From assembly GCF_000069785.1 (NCBI RefSeq), contig NC_010529.1, positions 248,001 to 312,000 of the forward strand: DNA of 64,000 bases. The letters are read 5' to 3'. This DNA is from Cupriavidus taiwanensis LMG 19424 (GTDB lineage Bacteria > Pseudomonadota > Gammaproteobacteria > Burkholderiales > Burkholderiaceae). The notes under the pieces are model-generated. The model saw only the letters and a list, made by a program, of their open reading frames with translations, was not told the origin of the DNA and made no database searches. The position numbers were made by a program, and so were the translations under genes. Shown in pieces: positions 48,086 to 58,063 of the stretch; position 1 is the first letter of the stretch; each line of letters opens with the position of its first letter.

Positions 48086-48301
48086 CACCTGTGACACCTA
48101 TCTCCGCACCTTGCTCATACACGGCGCCAGATCCGTGGTCACTCGAGGTGCGGGAACCGCCTGGCTCGACGAATTGCTCAAGCGACGTCCCTTCAACGTC
48201 GCGGTCGCTGCGGTAGCTAACAAACTCGCCAGGACCATCTGGGCAGTATTGGCCAGGCAAGGGAGATATGAGGCACACCTGCCCATAGCTGCATCATAGC
48301 C
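48086..48301 (+). pseudogene. C-terminal fragment of an IS110-family transposase
   Basis: About 70 residues: DTYLRTLLIHGARSVVTRG, then KRRPFNVAVAAVANKLARTIWAVLARQGRYE. This is the conserved C-terminal transposase_20 region of IS110/IS1111. The 5' part is missing, cut by the IS3 element. The 137 bases after it, to the IS21-b copy, look like the 3' margin of the same IS110 element and hold no gene. Confidence 0.8.
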
Positions 48302-48531
48302 TCCCAAGCGGATACACCAGGACTGATCAACCCTTCTCAAGGAGCGCAAGCAATGATCGCATGATGGCTAACAGGTTGGACCGGGACGAGGAAGACCCGA
48401 TAGGGAACGTGAGCCGCAAGGCTCGATAATCAGCTGGGTGCGGATTTCGGTGAAGGTGATCAGCGGTTTCGGCGAACGTGATCAGGGAAGGAAGGTGGTA
48501 CTGCGCGGTCAGGAGATTGTAGCGTAGGTGA

Positions 48532-49287
48532 TCACGATGCCCGTTTCTTGGCGTCGGTTGCCGTGCGCTTGCGCATGGATTCGCCTTTGAGCGCCACCTT
48601 GTGCGCCTGGTGGACCAGCCGGTCCAGGATGGCGTCAGCCAGCGTCGGATCATTCAACCACTGGTGCCAATGCTCGATCGGGAGCTGGCTTGTCACGATG
48701 GTCGAGCGGGTACCGACGCGGTCGTCCAGAACTTCCAGCAGATCGCCGCGAGCGCTTTCAGAAGGCTCCTGTAGGCCCCAGTCGTCCAGCACCAGAACAT
48801 CGATGCGTGCGAGTTGCGCCAGGCGGCGCGTAAAGCTCCCGTCGCCGTGGGCGATCTGCAGTTCCTCGAACAGTCGAGGCACCCGCAGATAGAGAGCAGA
48901 GAATCCCTGTCGACAGGCCTGCTGAGCAAACGCACAGGCCAACCAGGACTTGCCGGCACCGGTCGCCCCGGTCAGGATGAGGCTCTGAGCGTTGCGGATC
49001 CAGTCGCAACTGGCCAGGGTAGCGACCAGCCGCTGATCAAGGCCGCGACTGCCGTCATAGACCACATCCTCGAGGCATGCCTGGGTGTGCTTGAGCTTGG
49101 CCGAGCGCAGCAGCCGCTCCAGGCGCCTGGTGTCGCGCCAAGCAATCTCCCGGTCGACCAGCATGGAGAAGCGTTCTTCGAACGGCAGGCTGGAACTGGC
49201 GGTCAGGGCAGACTGTTCCTCGAAGGCCCGCGCCATCCCGTCGAGCTTGAGGGCCTTGAGCTGGCCGACGGTGTGTTGCATCAGCAT
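48532..49287 (-). CDS. istB: IS21-family helper ATPase IstB, type b (copy 2)
   Basis: 251 residues, identical to the protein at 36827-37582, with Walker A and B motifs intact. Confidence 0.92.
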   Translation of the reverse strand: MLMQHTVGQLKALKLDGMARAFEEQSALTASSSLPFEERFSMLVDREIAWRDTRRLERLLRSAKLKHTQACLEDVVYDGSRGLDQRLVATLASCDWIRNAQSLILTGATGAGKSWLACAFAQQACRQGFSALYLRVPRLFEELQIAHGDGSFTRRLAQLARIDVLVLDDWGLQEPSESARGDLLEVLDDRVGTRSTIVTSQLPIEHWHQWLNDPTLADAILDRLVHQAHKVALKGESMRKRTATDAKKRAS

Positions 49288-49294
49288 AGTTTTC

Positions 49295-50847
49295 CTAATG
49301 GTAGTAGTCGGGTCCGCGCACGTTGTCGTGCATGGGGGAATGCCACTCGGTTTGCGATACCGGCAGAGTGGCTTGCCGGTCCAGATGGTTTTCAAGGATG
49401 GAGACCACAGACTTACGCGTGAGCGAGCCAATGGCGACGGCGCGAGCGCAAGCGGCTTCGAGCCGCTCCTTGCTGTACTTCTTGGCCAGACTCAGCAGAC
49501 CCAGGCAGGCGCGATAGCCCATCTCGGGATGGCTCTTGTGGGTGAGCTGGTATTCGACGATGACGGCGACGTTGGGCCCAATCGAGGCTGCCCAGTTGAG
49601 CAGCCGGCCGGGCGTCCATTCGAGGTGCGCGCGGTGGGCCACCGGCATGTGTTCCTTGACCGTGCTGTGGCTGCCCTTGCGGGTATTGCGCGCGTGCAGC
49701 GCCACCCGTTTGCCACCGTACAGGATCTCGATGGTGTGGCGGGTTACGCGAGCCTCGACCGCCTTTCGCACCAGGGCATGCGGCACGCTGTAGTAGTGAC
49801 CGTCGATCTCGACGTGGTAGTCGACGTTGACGCGGCATTGTTTGAACGTTGCAACTTCGTAGCGCCGCGGCGGCAGCGGTCGCAACACTGGCCGGTCCAA
49901 CCGCTCGAACCACTCCCGGCGCGTGCCAGGCAGCTTCTTGAACGGTCGGTCATTCAGGTCGGCGACGAGCTTCTTGATGGCCTTGTTGAGCTCGCCCAAG
50001 CTGTAAAAGCGATGGTTGCGCAGCCGCGCCAGGATCCACCGCTCGACGATCAGCACGCCGGTCTCGACCTTGGCCTTGTCTTGCGGTTTGCGCGGCCGTG
50101 CCGGCAGCATGGCCGTGCCGTAGTGATGAACGAAGTCTTCTGCAGTTCGGGACAGCACTGGCTCGTATCGGTCAGGGCGAGCCACCAGCGCGCGCGGGTT
50201 GTCCGGCACAAGCAGCTCAGGCACGCCGCCGGCGAATTCCATCGCACAGACCATTCCCCCGATCCAGTCGGCGGTGGTCTGCCCCCGGGTGGCGCACGCG
50301 TATGTGTAATTCGACGCGCCAAGCACAGCGACGAAGATGCTGGCTTCAAACGCAAGGCCGCCTTCCGGGTCCAGAATCGGCACCATCTGACCTGCGAAGT
50401 CCGCAAACAGCTTCTCGCCGGCGCGGTGCTGCTGGCGCATGGACCGCTTGAGTGTCGCTGCCCAGTCCCGGTAACGGCAGCAGAACTGCGTGTATTGGTA
50501 AATGGGGACCCCGGGATTCGCGTCCAGGTATTCCTCCCACAGCAACTGCAGTGTCACGCCCTTGCGGCGCAGCTCGCGGTGCAGGTAGGGGAAGTCCGGC
50601 GTCACCCGTCCGCCCGGGCTGTTGGCCGGCTTCTGTGCGCCGAACAGCCGCTGCTCCAGCGTATCCTCGTTCAGGCTATCCGCCTGCGCCCAATCCAGCC
50701 CCGCTGCCTTCGCCATCGCGCGTACTGCGAAACGGCACCAACACTCACACCCGTCGCCCTAGCGATCTGCCGGTGCGAAAGGCCACACGCCCATTTCAGG
50801 CGAAGCACTTCCTTGATCTTGCGCATGGTCATCCGGTTGGCCGGCAT
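49295..50847 (-). CDS. istA: IS21-family transposase IstA, type b (copy 2), same -1 frameshift
   Basis: The same two-frame arrangement as at 35267-36819: helix-turn-helix in the first frame (from ATG 50847) and the catalytic part in the -1 frame from 50716. The shared break shows that it predates the duplication of the element or is functional recoding. Confidence 0.8.
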
Positions 50848-51234
50848 CAGCTTGCTTCCTTGCAAAAAGGAAGCAGCGTATCGCCGGCGTTCTAGTCCAT
50901 GCGCAGTCCCACCCCAGCCCTTGCCCGGCCCCATTACGGTGCGTGATCACCCGTTTCGGCTGCTTGATCACCTATTTCGGCAACGTGATCACTCGTTTCG
51001 GGATCGTGATCACCGATTTCGGCAGCGTCGTCGAAGTGATCACGTTCCGCCGAAACCAGCGAGCAGCTTCCCGCCGAAACAGGTGATCACGTTCCCCCGA
51101 AATCGCTGATCAAGCGCCCCGAAATACGCAGTCTAATTGATCGAAACGCTTTCACAACGTATCGCTCATTAGAGGTCAAAGGTGTCAACTTGTATGCCGC
51201 TTGTGACTTGGAAAAAGGGTCGCCGGTATTCAGT

Positions 51235-51807
51235 TCACCGATCCAACTGCTCCTCATCATGTATTTGCTTGCGCAATGTCGCGAAATGCTCCTGAAGACT
51301 TATCCCACATACCGGATGAACGCTCTCCGGAACGACGGCGGCACCGACTTTGGCCCAATCCTCTGCAGTCAGCATCTCCCCTGTTCGTGGCATGACTAGC
51401 TTTTCCTCGGAAGATAGATGATTGCGATAGTAAGCAAGATATACTGCCGCTTGCGCCACTAACACGTCTCTAGGCGTTATAACGTCCCATTCGGCGCCCT
51501 TGAAGTGGTCAAGTAGTTGGGCGCTGGTTTCCGCGATCACTAGATGTTCCTGTAGAAGTCGATTCACCACGAGCTGTATATCGGGATCTCGCTTCACCAG
51601 TAAAGAAAAAGCAACATCCTCTCGAGGGTGATGAATGCGATCGCCATAATCACACATGTACTCGACGATTTTAGCTATCAATCGATAATTAGGATGTCGT
51701 CCCTCAAAAAAAGCCCCGATTTGATTTTGGAGTAGGTCTAGTAAATGAGCGAAGTACAAATGATCATTATGCCAATCAGTAATGGTATTGTTCATTTCGT
51801 TGGCCAT
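51235..51807 (-). CDS. hemerythrin HHE domain protein
   Basis: A 190-residue protein with a hemerythrin-like cation-binding four-helix bundle. Metal-ligand motifs are visible: HNDHLYFAHLLDLLQ (residues 13-17 region), YGDRIHHPREDVAFSLL (about 55-65), LLQEHLVIAETSAQLL and YRNHLSSEEKLVMPR. It probably binds a di-iron centre and may sense or buffer oxygen, nitric oxide or iron; the exact role is unknown. It stands alone beside the nod cluster, with nothing to suggest an operon. A symbiotic role in low-oxygen conditions would be inference only. Confidence 0.85.
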   Translation of the reverse strand: MANEMNNTITDWHNDHLYFAHLLDLLQNQIGAFFEGRHPNYRLIAKIVEYMCDYGDRIHHPREDVAFSLLVKRDPDIQLVVNRLLQEHLVIAETSAQLLDHFKGAEWDVITPRDVLVAQAAVYLAYYRNHLSSEEKLVMPRTGEMLTAEDWAKVGAAVVPESVHPVCGISLQEHFATLRKQIHDEEQLDR

Positions 51808-52493
51808 CCCAAGGGATGGGGTTGTTATTGGAATTTAGGTTAAAGTTTTAATTTTTTACCAAAGGCTAACATCCAGTGGCTTTAAAAAAACCAAAAATGC
51901 GAGTAAGACAGAGTCCGCGTGATGTTTAACCCGTGTCCATGCCAAGGGGATAGCGCTAGAGCAGTCAAGTTCTCCTCGTGCATTATTCCTGCGCCCCATG
52001 ACCGTGATCTCATCGTTGACCGGCCGTACACCGCCACACAGCCTATCGGCTTCGTTTCCCATGAACGGAGTGATTGAGTTGTACAGATGTCTGCCATTTC
52101 GATATCGTTTGTGAGTTTCACCGGGGATATTAAATATCGGCTCTGAGCTAGGCTTCAACCGGGGGGGGCGCTCATACCATAGGCGTCGTCAAGGCAGGCT
52201 CTCAAGAAACATCCAATCGCAATATATATGCCAATGGCATGGCGCTTTGGCAATGCGCAATGTAATTAGACATCGAATGTCATAGATGCGACTGTTTGTC
52301 GTAAATCAAACGGCAGGCCGGTGTTTGACAACTGCGAAAGGCAGAACCATTTCCGGCCTGCTTCGACAGGCGGAATTGTGTGTAGGAGCTCTCAACCCTA
52401 CTGTTGTGAATGGGTTGCCGTGCTGCTTTTCACACTACTGCAAGCAGGAACGCCGTGGTATATCTTCGACCAGGCCCCCGCTAAAGGCACCTC
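51808..52493. other. 686-base A/T-rich intergenic region
   Basis: Just upstream of the hemerythrin gene. A minus-strand frame at 51856-52158 (100 codons) and a plus-strand frame at 52286-52549 lack family similarity I know and have unconvincing starts. The lower GC content matches the nod region rather than the IS-rich region, so this may be the edge of the symbiotic DNA. Confidence 0.4.
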
Positions 52494-53960
52494 ATTACAC
52501 ACAACTCCTGGCGGCTGGTGCTCTGCAGAAAGTCGTTTACGGTCAATGACATAGCGGGTGGGGTTGTAAACTCTTTCGGAATGTCGTTCACTCTTGCAAT
52601 TTGGGCGGCACATGCAGCGAGAGGCAACGAGTTGGGCAGCGGCGGAATTCAAGGACATTGACTTGGGCGACCAGCGCCTGAACAAGCGGGCGGTGCTGCT
52701 AGCGGAGCGGCTCGCAGAGAAGCCGACGGCAAGCATACCCAGCGCATGCGGCGGCTGGGAGGAAACGGCTGCGGCGTACCGCTTCCTGGCTCAGGATGAA
52801 CTGGACTGGCGCGATATTCTGGCGCCCCATTGGCAGAGTTCAGCCGAGCGGATGCGAGCTTGCGAAGTGGTGCTATGCATCCAAGACACGACGGAGCTGG
52901 ACTTTAACGGCCAGGCCATCGCAGGCCTGGGACCGCTGTCGTATGAGGCGCAACGTGAGCTATATCTGCACCCGACTTACGCGGTAACGCCAGCGCGCGA
53001 ACCGCTGGGCGTGCTTGACGCCTACATGGGGGCGCGCGAGCCCAAGGGTGCGGATGGCGTTCGCCCCGGCATCAAGGAAAGTACCATTGGACCGAAGGAT
53101 ATGAGCGGGTTGCCGAACAGGCGACCGCACTGCCTGCCACGCGACTCGTCTATGTGACTGACAGAGAGTCGGACATCATGGCGTTGATGATCAAGGCAAA
53201 GGAGTTGGGCCACCCGGCGGATTGGCTACTGCGCTCGCAGCACAATCGCACCTTGCCTGGCGGCGGCAAGCTGTGGGAGCAAGTAACTGCGGGTGAGCCA
53301 GTGGGCAGGATTCACTTCACGCTGGCAGCCCGTCAGGCTCAGCCGGCGCGCGCGGTACGGCAGCAGGTGTGGGCGCAACGTGTTGCGTTGCCTGACGCTG
53401 CAGGCGGCGTGGTGAGTGCCACTTGTATTGTCGCCCGGGAGGTCGACCCGCCGGCAGGCGTCAAGCCGATTGAATGGCGACTGCTGAGTAATCGCGAGGT
53501 GAACGACCTTGACGCGGCCGCGCAGCTTATTGACTGGTACCGCGCGCGTTGGGAGGTGGAATTGTTCTTTCATGTGCTCAAGAACGGCTGTCGAGTCGAG
53601 GCGTTGCAACTTGCATCGATGGCACGGCTTGAGCGTGCCTTGGCGCTGTTCATGGTGGTGGCATGGCGCATCGCTCGGTTGATGCGACTGGGTCGAACTT
53701 GCCCGGACCTGGATGCAGGGCTGCTGTTCGAGCGCGATGAATGGCGCGCGGCATTCAATCTCGACAAGAAGAAGCCGCCGAAGACGTCACCGCGTCTGAA
53801 TGAGGTCGTGCGCTTGGTCGCTATGCTCGGCTGCTTCCTGGCGCGCAAAGGCGACGGCGAACCCGGAGTCAAGACTATCTGGCAAGGCCTGCAGCGAGTG
53901 GTGGATTTCGCCGCCGGTCTTCGGTACGCCCGTGAACTTGACGACTGAGATGTGTGTAAC
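52494..53960 (+). mobile_element. IS4-family insertion sequence (IS50/Tn5-like), inactive
   Basis: Short ends TTACACACAACTC (left, about 52495-52507) and inverted TTACACACATCTC (right, to about 53960) bracket a frameshifted transposase gene. No target duplication was found. Boundaries are approximate. Confidence 0.65.
52612..53948 (+). pseudogene. IS4-family transposase, frameshifted
   Basis: The first frame has EFKDIDLGDQRLNKRAVLLAERLAEKPTASIPSACGGWEETAAAYRFL, the Tn5-type N-terminal region, and the first Asp in CIQDTTELDF. A one-base loss near 53083 (KEST / WTEGYERVAEQAT) shifts it. The second frame resumes as LVYVTDRESDIMALM (second Asp) and has the YREK-type signature YRARWEVELFFHVLKNG with the catalytic Glu. 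Repaired, it would be about 445 residues, normal for the group. Confidence 0.85.
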
Positions 53961-54153
53961 CAAATGCGCTAAAGGTCGGCTTCTGTCGCCCACTGCCAAA
54001 ACTTAATCACAGGTAGTCTTGGGTGGCGTATACGCAAAACTCCTTTTGGGGTGTGAGGTGCATTTGCGTCTTCGACGCGAGACACTTTTAACCCCCGAGG
54101 GGCTTGATATAGGGTCGGAATCACACTATCAAGTTCCAACCTTCTCAACATAT

Positions 54154-54753
54154 TTAATGACGAGACACCCAGTCCAATACCATATTGGCCCCTTCATCGA
54201 TAGACATTGTGCATGTGTCGATGAAGATATCGGGACTTGTTGGTCTTTCATATGGCGAATCAATGCCGGTGAAGTTTTGGATCGCCCCCCGTCTGGCAAG
54301 TCGATATAGTCCTTTAGTGTCGCGAGCCTCTGCTACGGCCAATGGTGCGTGAACGTAAACTTCAGCAAAGACATGTTTCCCCGCAATTAACCTAGCAAGC
54401 TCTCGGTCGGAATGGAAGGGTGAGATAAGGCATACAAGCACTACGATGCCGGCGTCGGCCATAAGTTTGGCAACTTCAGCCACGCGCCGAACATTTTCGC
54501 GTCGATCCTCCTTGTCAAAGCCAAGATCTTTGCAAAGGCCACGCCTGACTGAGTCGCCATCAAGAATATAAGTGAGCCGCCCGCACGCATGCAGGGCTGC
54601 CTCAAGCCGGTCGGCAATTGCCGATTTCCCTGCGCCGGAGAGGCCTGTGAACCAGAGGATGGACGGGGCCTGACCAAGCAGTTGCGCTCTCGATTCCGGA
54701 CCGACTCCGAAGTCGTAGATGTAAAGGTGAGGAGTGCGAGCATCGCTCATCAT
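54154..54753 (-). CDS. nodQ: adenylylsulfate (APS) kinase, NodQ C-terminal-domain-like
   Basis: About 199 residues from ATG 54753 (a second Met follows directly). It phosphorylates APS to PAPS, the sulfate donor. The P-loop is WFTGLSGAGKSAIADRLE, then YILDGDSVRRGLCKDLGFDKEDRRENVRRVAEVAKL and the family's LISPFHSDRELAR and AEARDTKGLY-x-x-ARRG segments. Classical NodQ fuses a CysN-like GTPase to this kinase; here only the kinase is present, with no CysN part upstream. It is the last gene of the nod run, 158 bases after nodU, and would feed the NodH sulfotransferase. The symbol nodQ follows usage in C. taiwanensis as I recall it; cysC-type would be equally descriptive. Confidence 0.82.
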   Translation of the reverse strand: MMSDARTPHLYIYDFGVGPESRAQLLGQAPSILWFTGLSGAGKSAIADRLEAALHACGRLTYILDGDSVRRGLCKDLGFDKEDRRENVRRVAEVAKLMADAGIVVLVCLISPFHSDRELARLIAGKHVFAEVYVHAPLAVAEARDTKGLYRLARRGAIQNFTGIDSPYERPTSPDIFIDTCTMSIDEGANMVLDWVSRH

Positions 54754-54911
54754 ATTTCGTATACGTGTGTGAAATTGGACTTTGCAAACAACACGGGCGC
54801 CCGGCTTGCAAACGCGTCCTGCGAAGTCCACGTGCAAATTGGGCGAAGCTAGTTGAACGTCTACCTCTGAAACGCGTAGCTACGTCGGGAGCGATGTCGC
54901 CAATATCGGGT

Positions 54912-56633
54912 CTATGCTCCTTTGGAACGCACTACTGCTTCGTCCACATTCAATGTTGTGCTGCTTCCTTCCGTCTTTCTCCAAAGAATACCCTCGAACC
55001 AAACTTGTTCCACGCGCCCCCATTCACAAGCGGAAGCAGCGTCGGGGAAAAATCCTCGGCCGTGGAAATTCGCGCTTGTGTTGCAGAGCAAAGGAATACC
55101 TGTTAGCTTCTCATATTCGACCAAAAGCTCTGCTACGGGATGTTTAGAACTTCTATGGATGGTTTGCAAACGAGCAGTACCGTCAAGATGCACGACCGCA
55201 GGGATCTTGTCACGCCATTCCTTACGCGTTAGATGGTCGAAAAGCATGTAGGGGTCCGGAGTACCAGGCTCAAAGATGGACATTGCCTTATCCTCAAGGC
55301 ATATTGGCGCCACCGGACGAAAATGCTCTCGATGCTTGACATCGTTCAGAAGATGTTTCATTGCAGCCGAAGTTGGGGCTGCCAAAATGCTTCTTCCGCC
55401 CAAAGCCCGAGGGCCCAATTCGGCACGACCGGCAAGAAAAATGACTGGCTTGTTATCTGCAAGTATGCGGGCGAGTTCCGAAATCGTGCACGGAAACGCA
55501 GTCCATCCCGGAGGGACGACGCCAAGTTTTGCGGAAGGCCCGCTATACACGGACCATTCCAACGGTATGAATCCCTGGTCCGCAGCCATCGCACAGCAAG
55601 CCGCACCAATTGCCGAGCCGCTGTCGTTGGGGAACGGAGGGACCCATATTGCAGCGAATAAGCCACTTTCACGTAATGCGCTATTCCATTTGATGTTTAG
55701 CGCACATCCCCCAGCAATGCACAGGTTTTGCGGAACTTGTATTGAATGACGCTGCAGCGCCATTCCGATTTCATGAACGAGAAGGCGCTCGAGGAAGACG
55801 TGAAAGGAGGCAAGCACATCTTGGTGAAGCTTCCCTTCAAGTCGAGGCACGCTAGCTTCGAAAAAATCACGGACGGGTTTCAACGAGCCTTCAGGTGCCC
55901 TAATATTCGCACGATAGCTGCGCGCCAACTCGCTGTTACCAGCGAAGTGATCGTCGTAAAGGCTGTGAAATACAGATACGATACTTTCATCGACGGACCC
56001 GAGCCCAATATAAGCCATGAGCTTGCCTGCCACGCCGAGATCCCATTCTGCTCCGCCTAGTTTCTTATAGGGACCAAAGTAGTGACCCGCCGCCGCATAG
56101 ATATGGCCAACGAGGGGGAAAAGGCAGTCAACGCGGCGTGCCCCATCACGCTGCACATGGTAGAGCCTTGGGACGATGCCGCCATCCCAAACCAGACAAA
56201 GGGCGGGTTGCTCCTTTTGTGCAAACGGGCTGGTGCAGTATGCGGCCGCTACGTGCCCTGACACATGAGGAAAACTCTTGTACGGAAATGAACCTTCGCC
56301 GACCACCAAACCGTCGCCGTCAAGGGAGGCAAGGAGGTGATTGGCGTCGCTCTCAGCATACGGTGCGCCCTTTAGACTCATCGGAACAGATCCACTACGG
56401 ACGTGGAATCTAGACTCCACGTCTCCGTCCCAGCCATCAATGACGAACTGGTCGATATCCACAGCGTTCAGCCCATGTTCCGCCAAAATGAGAGCGATTT
56501 CCTCAAGGTTCTCGATTTCCTGATAGCGCTTATTGTTCTCTCGCTTCTCCTGCTCGATGCAAAAAATCAATTTCCCATCTTCTACCACGGCGATGGCCCC
56601 GTCGTGCGTTAGCTTGATCCCGCAGATCCGCAT
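54912..56633 (-). CDS. nodU: NodU, Nod factor 6-O-carbamoyltransferase
   Basis: A 573-residue carbamoyltransferase of the NodU/CmcH family, which transfers a carbamoyl group from carbamoyl phosphate to the non-reducing end of the Nod factor. The start MRICGIKLTHDGAIAVVEDGKLIF is typical, and the ATG at 56633 has AGAGGAA ahead; the open frame runs 26 codons further upstream without similarity. HVSGHVAAAYCTSPF, CIAGGCALNIKWNSAL and the C-terminal GRAELGPRALGGRSILAAP and LCNTSANFHGRG motifs match the YrdC-like and TsaD-like parts of the family. Intact. Confidence 0.93.
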   Translation of the reverse strand: MRICGIKLTHDGAIAVVEDGKLIFCIEQEKRENNKRYQEIENLEEIALILAEHGLNAVDIDQFVIDGWDGDVESRFHVRSGSVPMSLKGAPYAESDANHLLASLDGDGLVVGEGSFPYKSFPHVSGHVAAAYCTSPFAQKEQPALCLVWDGGIVPRLYHVQRDGARRVDCLFPLVGHIYAAAGHYFGPYKKLGGAEWDLGVAGKLMAYIGLGSVDESIVSVFHSLYDDHFAGNSELARSYRANIRAPEGSLKPVRDFFEASVPRLEGKLHQDVLASFHVFLERLLVHEIGMALQRHSIQVPQNLCIAGGCALNIKWNSALRESGLFAAIWVPPFPNDSGSAIGAACCAMAADQGFIPLEWSVYSGPSAKLGVVPPGWTAFPCTISELARILADNKPVIFLAGRAELGPRALGGRSILAAPTSAAMKHLLNDVKHREHFRPVAPICLEDKAMSIFEPGTPDPYMLFDHLTRKEWRDKIPAVVHLDGTARLQTIHRSSKHPVAELLVEYEKLTGIPLLCNTSANFHGRGFFPDAASACEWGRVEQVWFEGILWRKTEGSSTTLNVDEAVVRSKGA

Positions 56634-56647
56634 GCTATTTCCTCTTT

Positions 56648-57271
56648 CTAACTCGGTAAACGTGTGTGTTGTGATTCGTCCGGAGATTTGCGAAATCGTG
56701 CTAGCGAGCAACCCTCAGTGAGCAATTGTCCTTTGCATTCAACGTGCTCAACTTCAGTCAACTCTTCTCTGAGCATAGCAAGCACAGTTTCTGCACCAGC
56801 AATGTGGCCCCATCTCCGGCAACTGTCGTCATGTGACGATCCGAATACCAACTGTCCGGCCGGCGCAAGCATTCCTGCGAGATTTAGAATCGTAGAACGC
56901 ATTTCTTCAAGGTTATCCAAATAATAGAGAACTTCAGCGACCACGATTAGATCGAACTTGTCATGTGTCGAGAACTCTTTGACGTCTGAAACGATCCACG
57001 TAGTGTTCGCTGGCTCCTTCAGTCGTTCGCGAGTACGAGCTATCGCTTGCGGAACAACATCTATGACTGTGAGCCGTTGGCAGTGGTCCAAAAGTTTCTC
57101 CGTGAATGTCCCCGCAGCACATCCCACTTCGAGCGCATTAGTGACTCGGCCCTGCGCGAGTGACAATCGAAGCATATGTCTGTGACGTTCCTGTTCGTAA
57201 GGATTAGTGTCGAGGCGCCAGGGGTCATCTGTACTTAGTTCACGACGCAGCAATTCTAGGTTTGAAAGCAT
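56648..57271 (-). CDS. nodS: NodS, Nod factor N-methyltransferase
   Basis: A 207-residue S-adenosylmethionine-dependent methyltransferase that methylates the free amino group left by NodB. The SAM-binding motif is NALEVGCAAGTFTEKLLDHC (about residue 45), followed by LTVIDVVPQAIARTRERL and FDLIVVAEVLYYLDN. The N-terminus NLELLRRELSTDDPWRLDTNPYE matches NodS. Its stop lies 14 bases before the nodU start. Intact. Confidence 0.92.
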   Translation of the reverse strand: MLSNLELLRRELSTDDPWRLDTNPYEQERHRHMLRLSLAQGRVTNALEVGCAAGTFTEKLLDHCQRLTVIDVVPQAIARTRERLKEPANTTWIVSDVKEFSTHDKFDLIVVAEVLYYLDNLEEMRSTILNLAGMLAPAGQLVFGSSHDDSCRRWGHIAGAETVLAMLREELTEVEHVECKGQLLTEGCSLARFRKSPDESQHTRLPS

Positions 57272-57361
57272 GGGAAAATCTTTCGGTTCCTAATAGTGGA
57301 CCATAACGTAGGCTTCCTTCTGCTCGAAGATCGCCTACCAATCAATCCAGTAGAACTGTCT

Positions 57362-57955
57362 TCATAGCTCGGGTCCGTTGCGTTCGATTGTTTCGCCGCT
57401 TGGCCATTCTTGCAACGAACTGTTAATTGGCATAACCACGACGAGGACATCCTCTACCCGAGTAGACGGCAAATCCAAGTGGACGTTCGAGAGAGTTGAG
57501 CGCACACGAATTCCTTCGATGATTGTTCCTAGTCCATGTCGGCACAATCGGGAAAAGTGAGTTTTCAACTCGTGCCTGACGGTCCCGAAAGCGAACGGTA
57601 TGCGAAGCTCTTGAAGCACGGGGTACATTGCGCGGATGGAATGGCTAATTCCGAATCCTTCAAGGTCCGGCCGAACTCCGTATAGACCTAGTTCGGCCAC
57701 AAGCACATCGGCTGAATTTACCTTGATGAATCGTCGAAGTGCACCCATGTGTGCCGCAATCCCTTGAGAATCGTAAGCTATGGCGCGGAGCTCAGGCCGT
57801 GCGCCTGCCCAACTTCGACCGCCACTAAACGGCTTCGCATTGAAAGGCCCTGTCGGACCGTAGGTCGCTTTGAAAAACTCAGCCAATTCCAAATGGTCGG
57901 AGAGTTCAAGATCATTTTCCCAGCGTAGTTTCCACTGAACTTTTGGCGACGACAT
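57362..57955 (-). CDS. nodA: NodA, Nod factor N-acyltransferase
   Basis: A 197-residue acyltransferase, the usual length, which adds the fatty acyl chain to the deacetylated chitin oligomer. Family residues include [48 protein letters not shown] and [23 protein letters not shown], then [19 protein letters not shown]. NodA sequence largely sets acyl-chain choice, but that cannot be read from sequence here. It lies between nodH and nodS with gaps of 108 and 90 bases. Intact. Confidence 0.95.
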   Translation of the reverse strand: MSSPKVQWKLRWENDLELSDHLELAEFFKATYGPTGPFNAKPFSGGRSWAGARPELRAIAYDSQGIAAHMGALRRFIKVNSADVLVAELGLYGVRPDLEGFGISHSIRAMYPVLQELRIPFAFGTVRHELKTHFSRLCRHGLGTIIEGIRVRSTLSNVHLDLPSTRVEDVLVVVMPINSSLQEWPSGETIERNGPEL

Positions 57956-58063
57956 AAAAGTAACCTATTGGAAGAGTAATAGGCCAACCACAGTCACCTG
58001 GCGACCAATTAATTAAGTTGAGGCACAAAACTACGCATTGCTCGTGCGATGGTTTGAGCCATT

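Larger units (their letters stand above)
37676..48438. other. 10.8-kb segment inverted between two IS21-b copies
   Basis: The left flanks of the two IS copies are inverse complements (CCCAGCT at 34977-34983; AGCTGGG at 48432-48438), and so are the right flanks (AATTAGAC at 37676-37683; GTCTAATT at 51131-51138). Each pair is a target duplication split between two elements, which is the mark of inversion by recombination between inverted IS copies. The first 195 bases of the segment (to 37870) hold no gene. Confidence 0.8.
48439..51130 (-). mobile_element. IS21-family insertion sequence, type b, copy 2
   Basis: A 2692-base inverted copy of the element at 34984-37675; the encoded proteins are identical. 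It forms one of the two recombination partners for the inverted segment between them. Confidence 0.92.

Noticed and set aside
52226..52243. Sigma-54 promoter (TGGCAT..TTGGCA)
   Set aside because: The -12 element lacks the required GC at the right spacing, and no gene follows in the right direction.
54083..54105. Terminator after the APS kinase gene
   Set aside because: CCCC-TC-GGGG on the minus strand has a two-base loop and only a short T/A stretch, too weak to call.
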